Origin: Pseudomonas sp. B21-040
GTDB lineage: Bacteria > Pseudomonadota > Gammaproteobacteria > Pseudomonadales > Pseudomonadaceae
Assembly (NCBI RefSeq): GCF_024748695.1
Contig: NZ_CP087176.1
Location: 4,581,501-4,645,500, forward strand
Direction: 5' to 3'
Length of the DNA stretch: 64,000 nt
Shown: piece by piece, positions 47,670 to 56,622 of the stretch
How the letters are laid out: each line of letters starts with the position of its first letter
Numbering within the stretch: the stretch's first letter is position 1
Made by a program: the position numbers and the translations under genes
The notes under the pieces: model-generated
Told to the model about the DNA's origin: nothing
The model's database searches: none
What the model saw: the letters and a program-made list of their open reading frames with translations, nothing else

Positions 47670-49724
47670 ATGCCTCACGCCCCTACCCTGCAGAGTTTCA
47701 TCGCCGGTCGCTGGATCGGTCAACAAGGCGCACAGATCCTGCGCAGCGCCATCGACGGCCATGAAATCGCCCGCACTCACGAAGAGCGCCCGGATTTCGC
47801 CGAAGCCATCGAGCACGGCCGCCGCCAAGGCATCAGTGGCTTGATGGCGCTGGACTTCCAGCAACGCGCCCAACGTCTCAAGGCACTGGCCTTGTACCTG
47901 AGCGAGCGCAAGGAACAGCTGTACGCGATTTCCCACCACAGCGGCGCGACCCGTGCCGACAGCTGGATCGACATCGAAGGCGGCAACAGCACCCTCTTCA
48001 CCTACGCCAGCCTGGGCTCGCGGGAATTGCCATCGGGCAACATCGTCCATGAAGGCCCGGCGATGCAGCTGAGCAAACTCGGGACCTTCGCCGGCACGCA
48101 CATTCTGGTGCCACGCGGTGGCCTGGCCGTGCACATCAACGCCTTCAACTTCCCGATCTGGGGCATGTTGGAAAAGTTTGCACCGAGCTTTCTCGCCGGC
48201 ATGCCGTGCATCGTCAAACCGGCCAGCGCCACCAGCTACCTGACCGAAGCCGTGGTGCGCCTGATGGACGAATCCGGCTTGCTGCCACCGGGCAGCTTGC
48301 AGTTGATCATCGGCAGTACCGGTGACTTGCTCGACCGCTTGCAGGGCCAGGACGTGGTGACCTTCACCGGTTCCGCCGACACCGCCGCCAAGCTTCGGGT
48401 CAATCCGAACCTGATCCGCAACTCGGTGCCGTTCAATGCCGAAGCCGACTCGCTGAACTGCGCGATCCTCGCCCCGGACGTGACCCCGGACGACGAAGAA
48501 TTCGAGCTGTTCATCAAGGAAGTCGCCCGGGAGATGACCACCAAGGCCGGGCAGAAATGCACCGCCATTCGCCGCGCCATCGTGCCGGCCAAACACATTG
48601 ACGCGGTCGCGACCCGCTTGCGTGATCGCCTGGCCAAAGTCGTGGTCGGAGACCCGTCAGTGGAAGGCGTGCGCATGGGTGCGCTGGCGTCCCACGATCA
48701 GCAGAAAGACGTGGCCGAGCGCCTGGAAAGCCTGTTGCAGAGCAGCGACATGCTGTTCGGCGCCCGTGACGGTTTCGAACCGCGCGGCGAGAACGTCAGC
48801 CAGGGCGCGTTCTTCGCCCCGACCTTGCTGCAAGCTCGCGATCCGCACGCCGAAGGTGGCGCGCACGATATCGAAGCGTTCGGCCCGGTCAGCACCCTGA
48901 TGGCGTACGACGATCTCGACGAAGCCCTGGCGCTGGCCGCTCGCGGCAAAGGCAGCCTGGTGGCGAGTCTGATCACCAAGGATCCGCAGATCGCCGCCAA
49001 GGCCATCCCTGTCGCAGCGGCGTGGCACGGTCGCTTGCTGGTGCTGGATCGCAATTGCGCCGCCGAGTCCACCGGCCACGGCTCGCCACTGCCGCAACTC
49101 AAGCACGGTGGCCCGGGTCGTGCCGGTGGCGGTGAGGAACTCGGCGGTCTGCGCGCGGTGAAACACTACCTGCAACGCGCAGCGGTACAAGGCTCGCCGA
49201 CCATGCTGGCCGCCGTCACCGGTGAATACGTACGCGGCGCCCAGGTCATCGAAACCGAGGTGCATCCATTCCGCCGGTTCTTCCAGGATCTGCAGATTGG
49301 TGAGTCGCTGCTGACCCACCGTCGCACCGTGACCGAAGCCGATCTGGTGAACTTCGGTTGCCTGTCCGGCGATCACTTCTACATGCATTTCGACGACATC
49401 GCCGCCAAGGAATCGCAGTTTGGCAAACGCATCGCCCACGGCTACTTCGTGTTGTCGGCAGCGGCCGGGCTTTTCGTTTCCCCAGCGCCGGGGCCGGTAC
49501 TGGCCAACTACGGCCTGGATACATTGCGCTTTATCAATCCGGTGGGGATTGGCGACACGATTCAGGCGCGATTGACCTGCAAACGCAAAATCGACCAAGG
49601 GAAGAAGAGCCCGCAAGGCATTCCGCAAGGGGTGGTGGCGTGGGATGTTGAGGTGACTAACCAGCTGGGAGAGCTGGTGGCCAGTTACGACATTCTGACC
49701 CTGGTCGTTAAACGCGAGGATTGA
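47670..49724 (+). CDS. paaZ: PaaZ, bifunctional oxepin-CoA hydrolase / aldehyde dehydrogenase
   Basis: 684 residues from ATG 47670 (GGAG 8 bases upstream; the GTG at 47667 is not needed). N-terminal ALDH: PFNAEADSLN gives Glu258 and KAGQKCTAIRR gives Cys297. C-terminal MaoC-like hotdog hydrolase (about 535-684): CLSGDHFYMHFDDIA with Asp568 and His573. It opens oxepin-CoA and oxidises the aldehyde, the point where toxic semialdehyde could cyclise. Separated from paaE by 224 bases including the palindrome. Confidence 0.95.
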   Translation: MPHAPTLQSFIAGRWIGQQGAQILRSAIDGHEIARTHEERPDFAEAIEHGRRQGISGLMALDFQQRAQRLKALALYLSERKEQLYAISHHSGATRADSWIDIEGGNSTLFTYASLGSRELPSGNIVHEGPAMQLSKLGTFAGTHILVPRGGLAVHINAFNFPIWGMLEKFAPSFLAGMPCIVKPASATSYLTEAVVRLMDESGLLPPGSLQLIIGSTGDLLDRLQGQDVVTFTGSADTAAKLRVNPNLIRNSVPFNAEADSLNCAILAPDVTPDDEEFELFIKEVAREMTTKAGQKCTAIRRAIVPAKHIDAVATRLRDRLAKVVVGDPSVEGVRMGALASHDQQKDVAERLESLLQSSDMLFGARDGFEPRGENVSQGAFFAPTLLQARDPHAEGGAHDIEAFGPVSTLMAYDDLDEALALAARGKGSLVASLITKDPQIAAKAIPVAAAWHGRLLVLDRNCAAESTGHGSPLPQLKHGGPGRAGGGEELGGLRAVKHYLQRAAVQGSPTMLAAVTGEYVRGAQVIETEVHPFRRFFQDLQIGESLLTHRRTVTEADLVNFGCLSGDHFYMHFDDIAAKESQFGKRIAHGYFVLSAAAGLFVSPAPGPVLANYGLDTLRFINPVGIGDTIQARLTCKRKIDQGKKSPQGIPQGVVAWDVEVTNQLGELVASYDILTLVVKRED

Positions 49725-49731
49725 TCTCCAC

Positions 49732-49837
49732 TGATCGTTCCCACGCTCTGCGTGGGAATGCAGCCCGTGACGCTCCGCGTCACAGTGGACGCAGAGCGTC
49801 CTAACAGGCGTTCCCACGCAGAGCGTGGGAACGATCA
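49732..49837. repeat. GATCGTTCCCACGCT palindromic repeat
   Basis: TGATCGTTCCCACGCTCTGC and GAGCGTGGGAACGATCA pair, with inner segments ACGCTCCGCGT and ACGCAGAGCGT. It lies between the convergent paaZ and LuxR genes. Pieces of the same family occur in the island at 41866-43608. Confidence 0.8.
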
Positions 49838-49846
49838 ATTTTGGGG

Positions 49847-50683
49847 TCAGTGCTGGCGCAACCACTCGATAAACAGTGCAAACAACTCCGACTGCGACCC
49901 GACCTGCAGTTTCAGGTACAGGTTCTTGCGGTGCATGCGCACGGTTTCCGGGGAAATGCTCAGTTGGCTCGCGGTGGATTTCACCGAGTGCCCCCTGAGC
50001 ACCATGTGCGCCACTTCCCGCTCGCGTTCGGTCAGCACCTCGCAGCCAAAGTTTTCGAAGGCGCACTGCACGCGCTGCTTCAGATCATCACGCACACTTT
50101 CAATCACCGTGCTGCGCGCCAGGCCTCGACGGCCGAACTCGCTGATGAACTCGCGAACCAACGGCTCGACCGCCCGCAACAGGTTCAGTTGTTCCGCCCG
50201 CAGGCTTTCCCCACCAAAACCCTGAAACAGGCTGACCGAGACCTGGCTGTCATGGCCGGTATCGATCAGGTAAAAACTGTCCTCCGAACACCCGGCCTTC
50301 ACGTAATAAGTCTTGTAGTACTCGCTGTCGAAGAAGTTGTCCGGGGCTATTTCCTCCAGGTGATAAAACCCTTCGGCCAAGCCCTGCTCCACCGCCAGGC
50401 AAAACGGGTCGAGCAGGTAACCACCGGAAAAATAACGGTCGATGATCGACTCCCGATACTCCTCCGGGATGCCGCGCTGATACAGCAACTGCGGCGGCCG
50501 GTCCTTGTGTTCGAGGCTGATCATCACCGACTCGATGGACACCAGGTGCCCGAACGCCGACGCCAGGTATTGCAGCGCATCAGGCTCGTCGACATGGGCG
50601 AATGCTTCGCGCATGTCGCCGTGCCATTTGTGCAACGCCCCGAAGGGCAATGCGATCAGCGTTTCGTCGTTGGGTTTGCTCAT
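49847..50683 (-). CDS. LuxR family regulator of the aminotransferase operon
   Basis: 278 residues from ATG 50683 (MSKPNDETLIALPFG); a frame from ATG 50740 overlaps the aminotransferase stop (ATGA) and adds 19 residues. The C-terminal LuxR helix-turn-helix is clear: LTEREREVAHMVLRGHSVKSTASQLSISPETVRMHRKNLYLKL. The N-terminal 200 residues are a PAS/GAF-like sensor of unknown ligand. Third gene of potF-type, aminotransferase and luxR. Confidence 0.87.
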   Translation of the reverse strand: MSKPNDETLIALPFGALHKWHGDMREAFAHVDEPDALQYLASAFGHLVSIESVMISLEHKDRPPQLLYQRGIPEEYRESIIDRYFSGGYLLDPFCLAVEQGLAEGFYHLEEIAPDNFFDSEYYKTYYVKAGCSEDSFYLIDTGHDSQVSVSLFQGFGGESLRAEQLNLLRAVEPLVREFISEFGRRGLARSTVIESVRDDLKQRVQCAFENFGCEVLTEREREVAHMVLRGHSVKSTASQLSISPETVRMHRKNLYLKLQVGSQSELFALFIEWLRQH

Positions 50684-50736
50684 GCCCCGCAGTCTAGCGG
50701 GAGAACCGGCACCGGGTAACCGCAGATTGAGCGAAT

Positions 50737-52154
50737 TCATTGCCCGAAGTACTGGCCGTTTTTCTCAAGTTCGGCCGCCACTTCAAGAATGCACACCCGC
50801 AGAATCTCGACGATTTCATCGACCTGGGCGCACGTCAGGATCAGCGGCGGCGACATGACGTTGAGGTGCATGATCGGCCGCACCAGCAAGCCGCGAGACT
50901 GGGCACGGGAGTGAATCATTTCGCCAATATTCACCTCGTCGGCAAACAACGCCTTGGTGCGTTTGTCGGCCACGAACTCCACGCACGCCATGAACTTCTG
51001 GCAGCGCACATCGCCCACCAGCGGCAAGTCGCTGAGCGTCGCCAGCCGTTCCTCCAGATAAGCGCCGACCACATCGACATGCGCCAGCAACTGTTCGCGC
51101 TCGATGATTTCGATGTTCTTCAGCGCCGCCGTGCAGCACACCGGATGACCGCTGTAGGTAAAACCGTGGGTAAAGCAGCGGCCCTTGCCGGGCTCGGCGA
51201 TAACCTTCCAGATACGGTCGGAAAAAATGCACGCGCCCAGCGGCAGGTAGGCCGAGGTCAGGCCCTTGGCCGTGGTGATGATGTCGGGCTGCACGTCGAA
51301 CAGATCATAAGACGCGAAGAACTTGCCCAGGCGACCGAACGAGGTCACCACTTCATCGGCCACAAACAGAATGTCGTAGCGCTGACAGACTTCCCACATG
51401 CGCTTGAGGTAACCCTTGGGCGGAATGATCACCCCGCCGGAACCCATGATCGGCTCGGCAAAGAAGCCCGCCACCTTGTCCGCGCCGATGGAAAGAATCT
51501 TGTCTTCGAACTCCTTGATCAGAAATTCGAGAAACTGTGCTTCGTCCATGCCGTCCGGTGCGCGGTACGGGTTGGGGTTGGACACGTGGTGAATCTTGTC
51601 GTTGGCGTAATCGAACTCCGGCACGCGGTCGGCGGCCTTGTTGCCGATCGACATCGTCAGCGTGGTGGAGCCGTGATACGCGTTAAAACGGGCGATGACG
51701 TGCTTTTTTTCCGGTTTGCCACGGCAGTTCTGGTAGTACTGAATCAGGCGGTACGCGGTGTCCACAGCGGTGGAGCCGCCAGTGGTCAGGAACACGTGGT
51801 CGAGATCGCCCGGCGCCAGGCTGGCGAGTTTTTCGCACAACTGAATGGCGACGTTGTTGGACATGTCGGAAAACGGATTCGAATACGCCAGTTGCCGCAC
51901 CTGATCGGCAATCGCCAGGGCCATTTCCTCACGGCCCAAGCCGATGTTGGTGCACCACATGCCACCCACCGCATCGAGAAAACGGTTGCCCTGAGCGTCG
52001 TAGATGTAGGCACCGTCACCGGCCACAATGTTCAGCGCCCCTGTTCGGCGTGCTCGTCGAACATGTGATAGCCGTGCATGTAATGGGCTTTATCGGCCTT
52101 GATCAAATGGGCGTCATTCACGGTCGGCAGTACTTTCAACGTTGGAGTAGCCAT
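50737..52154 (-). pseudogene. Class III aminotransferase (SpuC-like), frameshifted near the N terminus
   Basis: The body (50737-52026) encodes a complete class III PLP enzyme: TTGGSTAVDTAYRLIQYYQ, the PLP-binding VADEVVTSFGRLGKFFA, and Lys in ITTAKGLTSAYLPLGA. The true start is ATG 52154 (MATPTLKVLPTVNDAHLIKA). A run of four C on the plus strand (52038-52041; GGGG in the gene) shifts the frame; five would give the expected EQGALNIVAGDG. As read, translation stops at TGA shortly after. Putrescine/taurine-type aminotransferases of this subgroup transfer amino groups from diamines to pyruvate (substrate inferred from context). Confidence 0.88.
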
Positions 52155-52184
52155 ACAAAAACCTCAAACCGAAGGGTTAAACGA

Positions 52185-53288
52185 TCAAATCCCGCTCTTC
52201 ACCGTGCTCCAGACACGGGTAATGGCGCGCATCTCTTTCGCGTCCTGAGTCTTTTGCGGAAACAACCGCCGGCGGGTTTCTTCATCGGGATAAATCGCCA
52301 GGTTGTTGCGCACGTCGGCATCCACTAACGGGGTGGCCGCCGCGTTACTGTTGGCGTAATGAATGAAGTCGGTGACGTCGGCCATCACCTGCGGCTGCAT
52401 CAAGTACTCGAGGAACTTGTGGGCATTGGCGACATGCGGGGCATCGGCGGGGATGTACATGTTGTCGAACCAGATCAGCGAACCTTCCTTGGGAATGAAA
52501 TAGGCCAGTTTGATCTTCAACTTGGCTTCTTCGGCGCGGGCCATAGCCGTCGCGTAGTCGCCAGACCAGGTCATGGCCATGCAGACATCGCCATTGGGCA
52601 GGCTGGTCAGGTAGTTCACCGAATCGAACTTCTTGATGTAAGGCCTGACCGTCAACAGCAACTCTTGCGCGGCTTTCAGATCTTCCGGGGCCGCACTTCG
52701 CGGATCGCGTCCCAGGTACTTCAAGGCCAGGGGAATGACTTCAGTGGGCGCATCGACCAGGGTGACGCCGCAGTCGGCGAAGCGCGAGACGATTTTTGGA
52801 TCGAAAATCATCGCCAGCGAACCGATTGGCGCATCCGGCATGCGTTCCTTGATCTTGTCGACGTTGTAAGTGATGCCGTTGCTGCCCCAGGTGTAAGGCG
52901 CGGAGTACACCGCTCCGGCATCAAAGCCCTGCAAGTCCTGCAAGACTTTCGGGTCAAGGTTGGTCCAGCCTGGCAGCAACTTCTTGTCCAGCGGCTGGAA
53001 CACTTTGGCCTTGATCAAGGGCGGCGCAAGGGAGGCATTCAACACCACCAGATCGTAACCGGAGTGCCCGGTCAGCAACTTCGCCTGCACCGTTTCATAG
53101 GCATCAAACGTGTCGTAGATCACTTTGATGCCGGAGGCTTTCTCGAAATTGGCAATGGTTTTTTCGCCAATGTAATCGGCCCAGTTATAAAGCCGCAGGG
53201 TATTGCTCTCGTTCACGTCGTCGGCGTGGGCATTCAATGTCAGCGGAGCAAGCAACAGACTGGAAATCACCATGAGGGCCTTGCGCAT
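52185..53288 (-). CDS. Periplasmic polyamine-type binding protein (PotF/SpuD-like)
   Basis: 367 residues with a signal peptide (MRKALMVISSLLLAPLTLNA) and AAGGTG upstream of the start. Class members share LRLYNWADYIG at the mature N terminus and FDAYETVQAKLLTGHSGYDLVV. Substrate-pocket regions are PYTWGSNGITYNVDKI and AMTWSGDYATA. No ABC permease or ATPase genes are adjacent, so it is an orphan receptor in the operon with the aminotransferase. Polyamine is the likely ligand (inferred). Confidence 0.88.
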   Translation of the reverse strand: MRKALMVISSLLLAPLTLNAHADDVNESNTLRLYNWADYIGEKTIANFEKASGIKVIYDTFDAYETVQAKLLTGHSGYDLVVLNASLAPPLIKAKVFQPLDKKLLPGWTNLDPKVLQDLQGFDAGAVYSAPYTWGSNGITYNVDKIKERMPDAPIGSLAMIFDPKIVSRFADCGVTLVDAPTEVIPLALKYLGRDPRSAAPEDLKAAQELLLTVRPYIKKFDSVNYLTSLPNGDVCMAMTWSGDYATAMARAEEAKLKIKLAYFIPKEGSLIWFDNMYIPADAPHVANAHKFLEYLMQPQVMADVTDFIHYANSNAAATPLVDADVRNNLAIYPDEETRRRLFPQKTQDAKEMRAITRVWSTVKSGI

Positions 53289-53516
53289 AGCAAATTCACC
53301 TTATCAAGCGAAGTCGGTTCTGGATGACCGGTTGACTCCACTATTGAGCAATTGGGCAAACGGCACCATACCCGAATGGGTGTGTGAACCGTTTGACCGG
53401 CAGCGCCGTGGTGCAACATGGCAAAAAGCAGCAGATTCGTTGACTCGTTTTGTCATAGCTCCCGCGCGGGCCGGGCGCTTAGAGTGGCTGCCGGACAAAA
53501 CAGGCGGGGGCATTTC

Positions 53517-54296
53517 ATGAGCGAGCTGATCAAACACGATCGAAACGAAGGCGTTTTGACGCTCACCCTTGACCGCCCCGACAAGCTCAATGCACTGAAC
53601 AACAGCCTGTACACGCAGTTGGCCGACCGCTTGCTGGCCGCTGATGAAGACGACGACGTCGGCGTGATTGTGCTCACCGGTGGCCCTACGTGCTTTACCA
53701 GCGGCAATGACCTGGCGGACTTTCTCGAACATCCGCCGACGCATCTGGACAGCCCGGCGTTTCGCTTGATGAATGTCGTCATTCATCTGCAAAAGCCGCT
53801 GATCGCTGCTGTTTGCGGCGCGGCCATCGGCATTGGCACCACGTTGCTGATGCATTGCGATCAGGTGCTGGTCACGCGTAACGCCAAGCTGCGCACGCCG
53901 TTTGTAAACCTGGGGCTGTGCCCGGAATTCGGCGCGAGTCTGTTGTTGCCGCGCCTGCTCGGCCACGCTCGCGCCGCGCGTCTATTGTTATGGGGCGACA
54001 GCCTCGACGGCGCTGCGGCGGTCGCGTGTGGGCTGGCCAACGAACTGTTCGACGACGGCCAACAATGCCTCGCCGCCGCACAAATTCTGGCCCGGCGCCT
54101 GCTGGCATTGCCACAAGAATCCCTGCGCCAGACCCGGCAACTGCTCAAACAGGCGTCATTGCCGGAGCTCAAAGCCACCATTCGTCAGGAAAACCTGTTG
54201 TTCATCGAGCGCGTTAATTCGCCTGAAGCGCAAACAGCGTTGACCGCCCTACTCAATCGCAGTACAGAAAAGCATTCACCAAGAGGAAAGCCGTAA
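53517..54296 (+). CDS. Enoyl-CoA hydratase/isomerase family protein
   Basis: 259 residues from ATG 53517 (MSELIKHDRNEGVLTLTLD). Crotonase fold: FTSGNDLADF block, CGAAIGIGTTLLMHCDQVL, and FVNLGLCPEFGASLLLPRL. The catalytic Glu positions of hydratases are not both obvious: the first block has Gly-Ile-Gly-Thr and the second LCPEFGA, with one Glu. So it may be an isomerase. It ends at the start of the thiolase gene (TAATG). Confidence 0.82.
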   Translation: MSELIKHDRNEGVLTLTLDRPDKLNALNNSLYTQLADRLLAADEDDDVGVIVLTGGPTCFTSGNDLADFLEHPPTHLDSPAFRLMNVVIHLQKPLIAAVCGAAIGIGTTLLMHCDQVLVTRNAKLRTPFVNLGLCPEFGASLLLPRLLGHARAARLLLWGDSLDGAAAVACGLANELFDDGQQCLAAAQILARRLLALPQESLRQTRQLLKQASLPELKATIRQENLLFIERVNSPEAQTALTALLNRSTEKHSPRGKP

Positions 54297-55477
54297 TGAA
54301 CACCCCGGATATTTTTGTTGTCAGCGCCGCACGTACCGCCATTGGCACCTTTGGTGGTTCGCTCAAAGACGTTCCGCTGGCCGACCTGGCGACCACGGCC
54401 GTCAAGGCCGCCCTGCAACGCTCCGGCGTAGACCCGGCGCAAGTTGGCCATCTGGTGATGGGCAGCGTGATCCCGACCGAAACCCGCGACGCCTACATCT
54501 CCCGCGTTGCCGCCATGAACGCCGGCATCCCGAAAGAAACCCCGGCCTACAACGTCAACCGCCTGTGCGGTTCCGGCCTGCAAGCGATCATCAATGCCGC
54601 GCAAACCCTGATGCTGGGCGATGCCGACATCGTCGTCGGTGCCGGCGCCGAATCCATGAGCCGCGGGCCTTACATCATGCCAGCCGCCCGCTGGGGTGCG
54701 CGCATGGGCAACATCCAGGCCATCGACTACATGCTGGGCATCCTGCATGACCCGTTCCACGGCATCCACATGGGTATCACCGCCGAGAACGTCGCCGAGC
54801 GCAACGGCATCACCCGTGAAATGCAAGACGCCCTGGCCCTGGAAGACCAGAAACGCGCGGCCTTCGCCATCGCCAATGGCTACTTCAGCGAACAAATCGT
54901 TGGCGTGGAAATCCGTGATCGCAAGGAAACCAAGCTGTTCAGCGTCGACGAACACCCTCGCGCTACCACGCTGGAACAACTGGCGGGCATGAAGCCAGCG
55001 TTCAAGAAAGACGGCTCGGTGACGGCCGGCAACGCTTCTGGCCTGAACGACGGCGCCGCTGCGCTGGTCATGGCCACCGGTGCCGCTGTACAGAGCAACA
55101 ACCTGCGCCCGCTGGCCCGTCTGGTCAGCTACGCCCACGCCGGTGTTGAACCGGAATTGATGGGCCTCGGTCCGGTGCCTGCCACCCGCCTGGCGCTCAA
55201 GCGTGCCGGCCTGACCGTCGCCGACATGGACGTGATCGAAGCCAACATCGCCTTCGCCGCCCAGGCTTGTGCGGTCAGCCAGGAACTGGACCTCGACCCG
55301 GCCAAGGTCAACCCGAACGGTTCGGGTATTTCCCTGGGCCACCCGGTCGGCGCGACAGGCGCAATCATCGCCACCAAAGCCATCCACGAACTGCACCGCA
55401 CCAACGGCCGTTATGCGCTGGTGACCATGTGCATCGGTGGCGGCCAGGGGATTGCGGCGATTTTTGAGCGGGTTTAA
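54296..55477 (+). CDS. Acetyl-CoA/acyl-CoA acetyltransferase (thiolase)
   Basis: 393 residues, overlapping the previous stop by one base. Thiolase blocks: [15 protein letters not shown] (nucleophile Cys), SLGHPVGATGAIIAT (His) and VTMCIGGGQGIAAIF (second Cys). Closest in style to biosynthetic/BktB-type thiolases. It could stand in for the disrupted paaJ, but the specificity is not known. Confidence 0.9.
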   Translation: MNTPDIFVVSAARTAIGTFGGSLKDVPLADLATTAVKAALQRSGVDPAQVGHLVMGSVIPTETRDAYISRVAAMNAGIPKETPAYNVNRLCGSGLQAIINAAQTLMLGDADIVVGAGAESMSRGPYIMPAARWGARMGNIQAIDYMLGILHDPFHGIHMGITAENVAERNGITREMQDALALEDQKRAAFAIANGYFSEQIVGVEIRDRKETKLFSVDEHPRATTLEQLAGMKPAFKKDGSVTAGNASGLNDGAAALVMATGAAVQSNNLRPLARLVSYAHAGVEPELMGLGPVPATRLALKRAGLTVADMDVIEANIAFAAQACAVSQELDLDPAKVNPNGSGISLGHPVGATGAIIATKAIHELHRTNGRYALVTMCIGGGQGIAAIFERV

Positions 55478-55493
55478 ATCTCCAAGCTATTTA

Positions 55494-55518
55494 CCCCGGA
55501 ACTGCGGCAGTTCCGGGG
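55494..55518. terminator. Hairpin after the thiolase
   Basis: CCCCGGAACTG (55494-55504) pairs perfectly with CAGTTCCGGGG (55508-55518) around a 3-base loop, 17 bases after the stop; no T-tract. Confidence 0.6.
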
Positions 55519-55559
55519 ACAAACCGCTCCCTCAATAACGAACCAACATCAAACATATA

Positions 55560-55591
55560 CCGGTGGCGAGGGAGCTTGCTTCCTCGCCACC
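55560..55591. repeat. GGTGGCGAGG short hairpin
   Basis: CCGGTGGCGAGG pairs with CCTCGCCACCGG around GAGCTTGCTT, between the convergent thiolase and DUF6124 genes. Confidence 0.7.
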
Positions 55592-55600
55592 GGACAGTGG

Positions 55601-55960
55601 TTACGCAGGTAACTCAATTTTATCCAGCACCCGATTCGCCGTGATCTCCGCCACCATGATGCTGTTGGAAATCCCCAACAGGGCGTGGCGAGACTCTCCC
55701 TCCAGATGATCCACCAAGTGATGGACCATCACATCGACCGAGGCCAGCGTCTCGACCAAAAAAACCGCCAGGGTTTCGGCTGTGGCCTCTGGGTCCACGG
55801 CAAACAGTTTGCTGGGTTTACGCGCGGTGGCTTTGATGTCGGCATTCGACGGGAAGTGGAAGTTGAGTGCGCGCTCGGCAGCTTCATTGAGTTTTTTTGA
55901 ATCGGATTCGTACGGGGAAACCGGATCGGTGTCTGGAGGATTAGGCGTAACTTTGAACAT
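55601..55960 (-). CDS. DUF6124 family small protein
   Basis: 119 residues from ATG 55960 (MFKVTPNPPDTDPVSPYES), with AGGAG upstream. The longer frame to 56104 lacks support. The Pseudomonas family features are the Pro-rich start, LNEAAERALNFHF, LFAVDPEATAETLAVFLVETLASV and the C-terminal GISNSIMVAEITANRVLDKI helix. Function unknown. Confidence 0.78.
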   Translation of the reverse strand: MFKVTPNPPDTDPVSPYESDSKKLNEAAERALNFHFPSNADIKATARKPSKLFAVDPEATAETLAVFLVETLASVDVMVHHLVDHLEGESRHALLGISNSIMVAEITANRVLDKIELPA

Positions 55961-56622
55961 GGTGTAACTCCTAGAGAAATGGAGCTGCCACGATTCGCTG
56001 CGAAACGAAAATAAGGTGGCAACTGTACGCGGGTTCGCAGACCAGGACTCTAGGAACCCGGCAGACCCGAAGGTCTCCCACGCACAGCCGCCATGACATG
56101 ACATGAGTGACAGACCTGACGAAGCATCTGTTCACGGACGGTAGACGTTGTGCGTCTAGAGATTGCCCGGGCTGCGAAACCCGATCACTGATGGGCAGTG
56201 ACACGAATCAAGTTACCGAGCAGCCCCAAGGCGCACAAGCCAGCGGATTCTGGCGTAGCCGTAGGCAACGGCGCAAGGTTTTGTAGCTTTCAGGAAGTAA
56301 GCTTGAGTGGCTTTAAACAAGCAATAACGGAAGACGTTGATTGACATGAAGAACCTGTCCTACAGGAGGCGGCACCTCTAGAGTCAAAGCCGAAGTCATC
56401 CATTATTGGGGCCACAACAAGCAACAGATTTGATTGGATATCTCCGCACTGGATGGATTGCTTAGCTCAATAAACGCCATCTGCTGAATTCAACAGAACA
56501 GAGTGCTGAGCGGAGTGAAAAATGGCGTACTATCGCCAGCAGGAAGAGCCAGTGGACAGCCGGGCTCAACAAAATGGTCACCGGAATTTCCGGTGTGGAT
56601 TCAACTCACGATAACTTCGTCT
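55961..56622. other. Intergenic stretch before the giant NTPase gene
   Basis: About 660 bases with no gene I can support. A hairpin TCACTG and CAGTGA (56188-56201 area) and another palindrome close to the gene start are visible. The sequence changes from GC-rich on the left to AT-richer on the right. It does not resemble a tRNA or integrase site. Confidence 0.5.
56579..56595. promoter_or_regulatory. Palindrome CACCGGA-ATT-TCCGGTG near the giant gene's start
   Basis: A perfect 7-bp inverted repeat with a 3-base centre, 28 bases before ATG 56623. It could be an operator or a small RNA hairpin; it lies inside the longer in-frame reading from 56503. Confidence 0.35.

Noticed and set aside
55980..56500. 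Group II intron or retron RNA suspected upstream of the giant gene
   Set aside because: No domain V-like hairpin and no reverse transcriptase gene anywhere near; only small hairpins seen.
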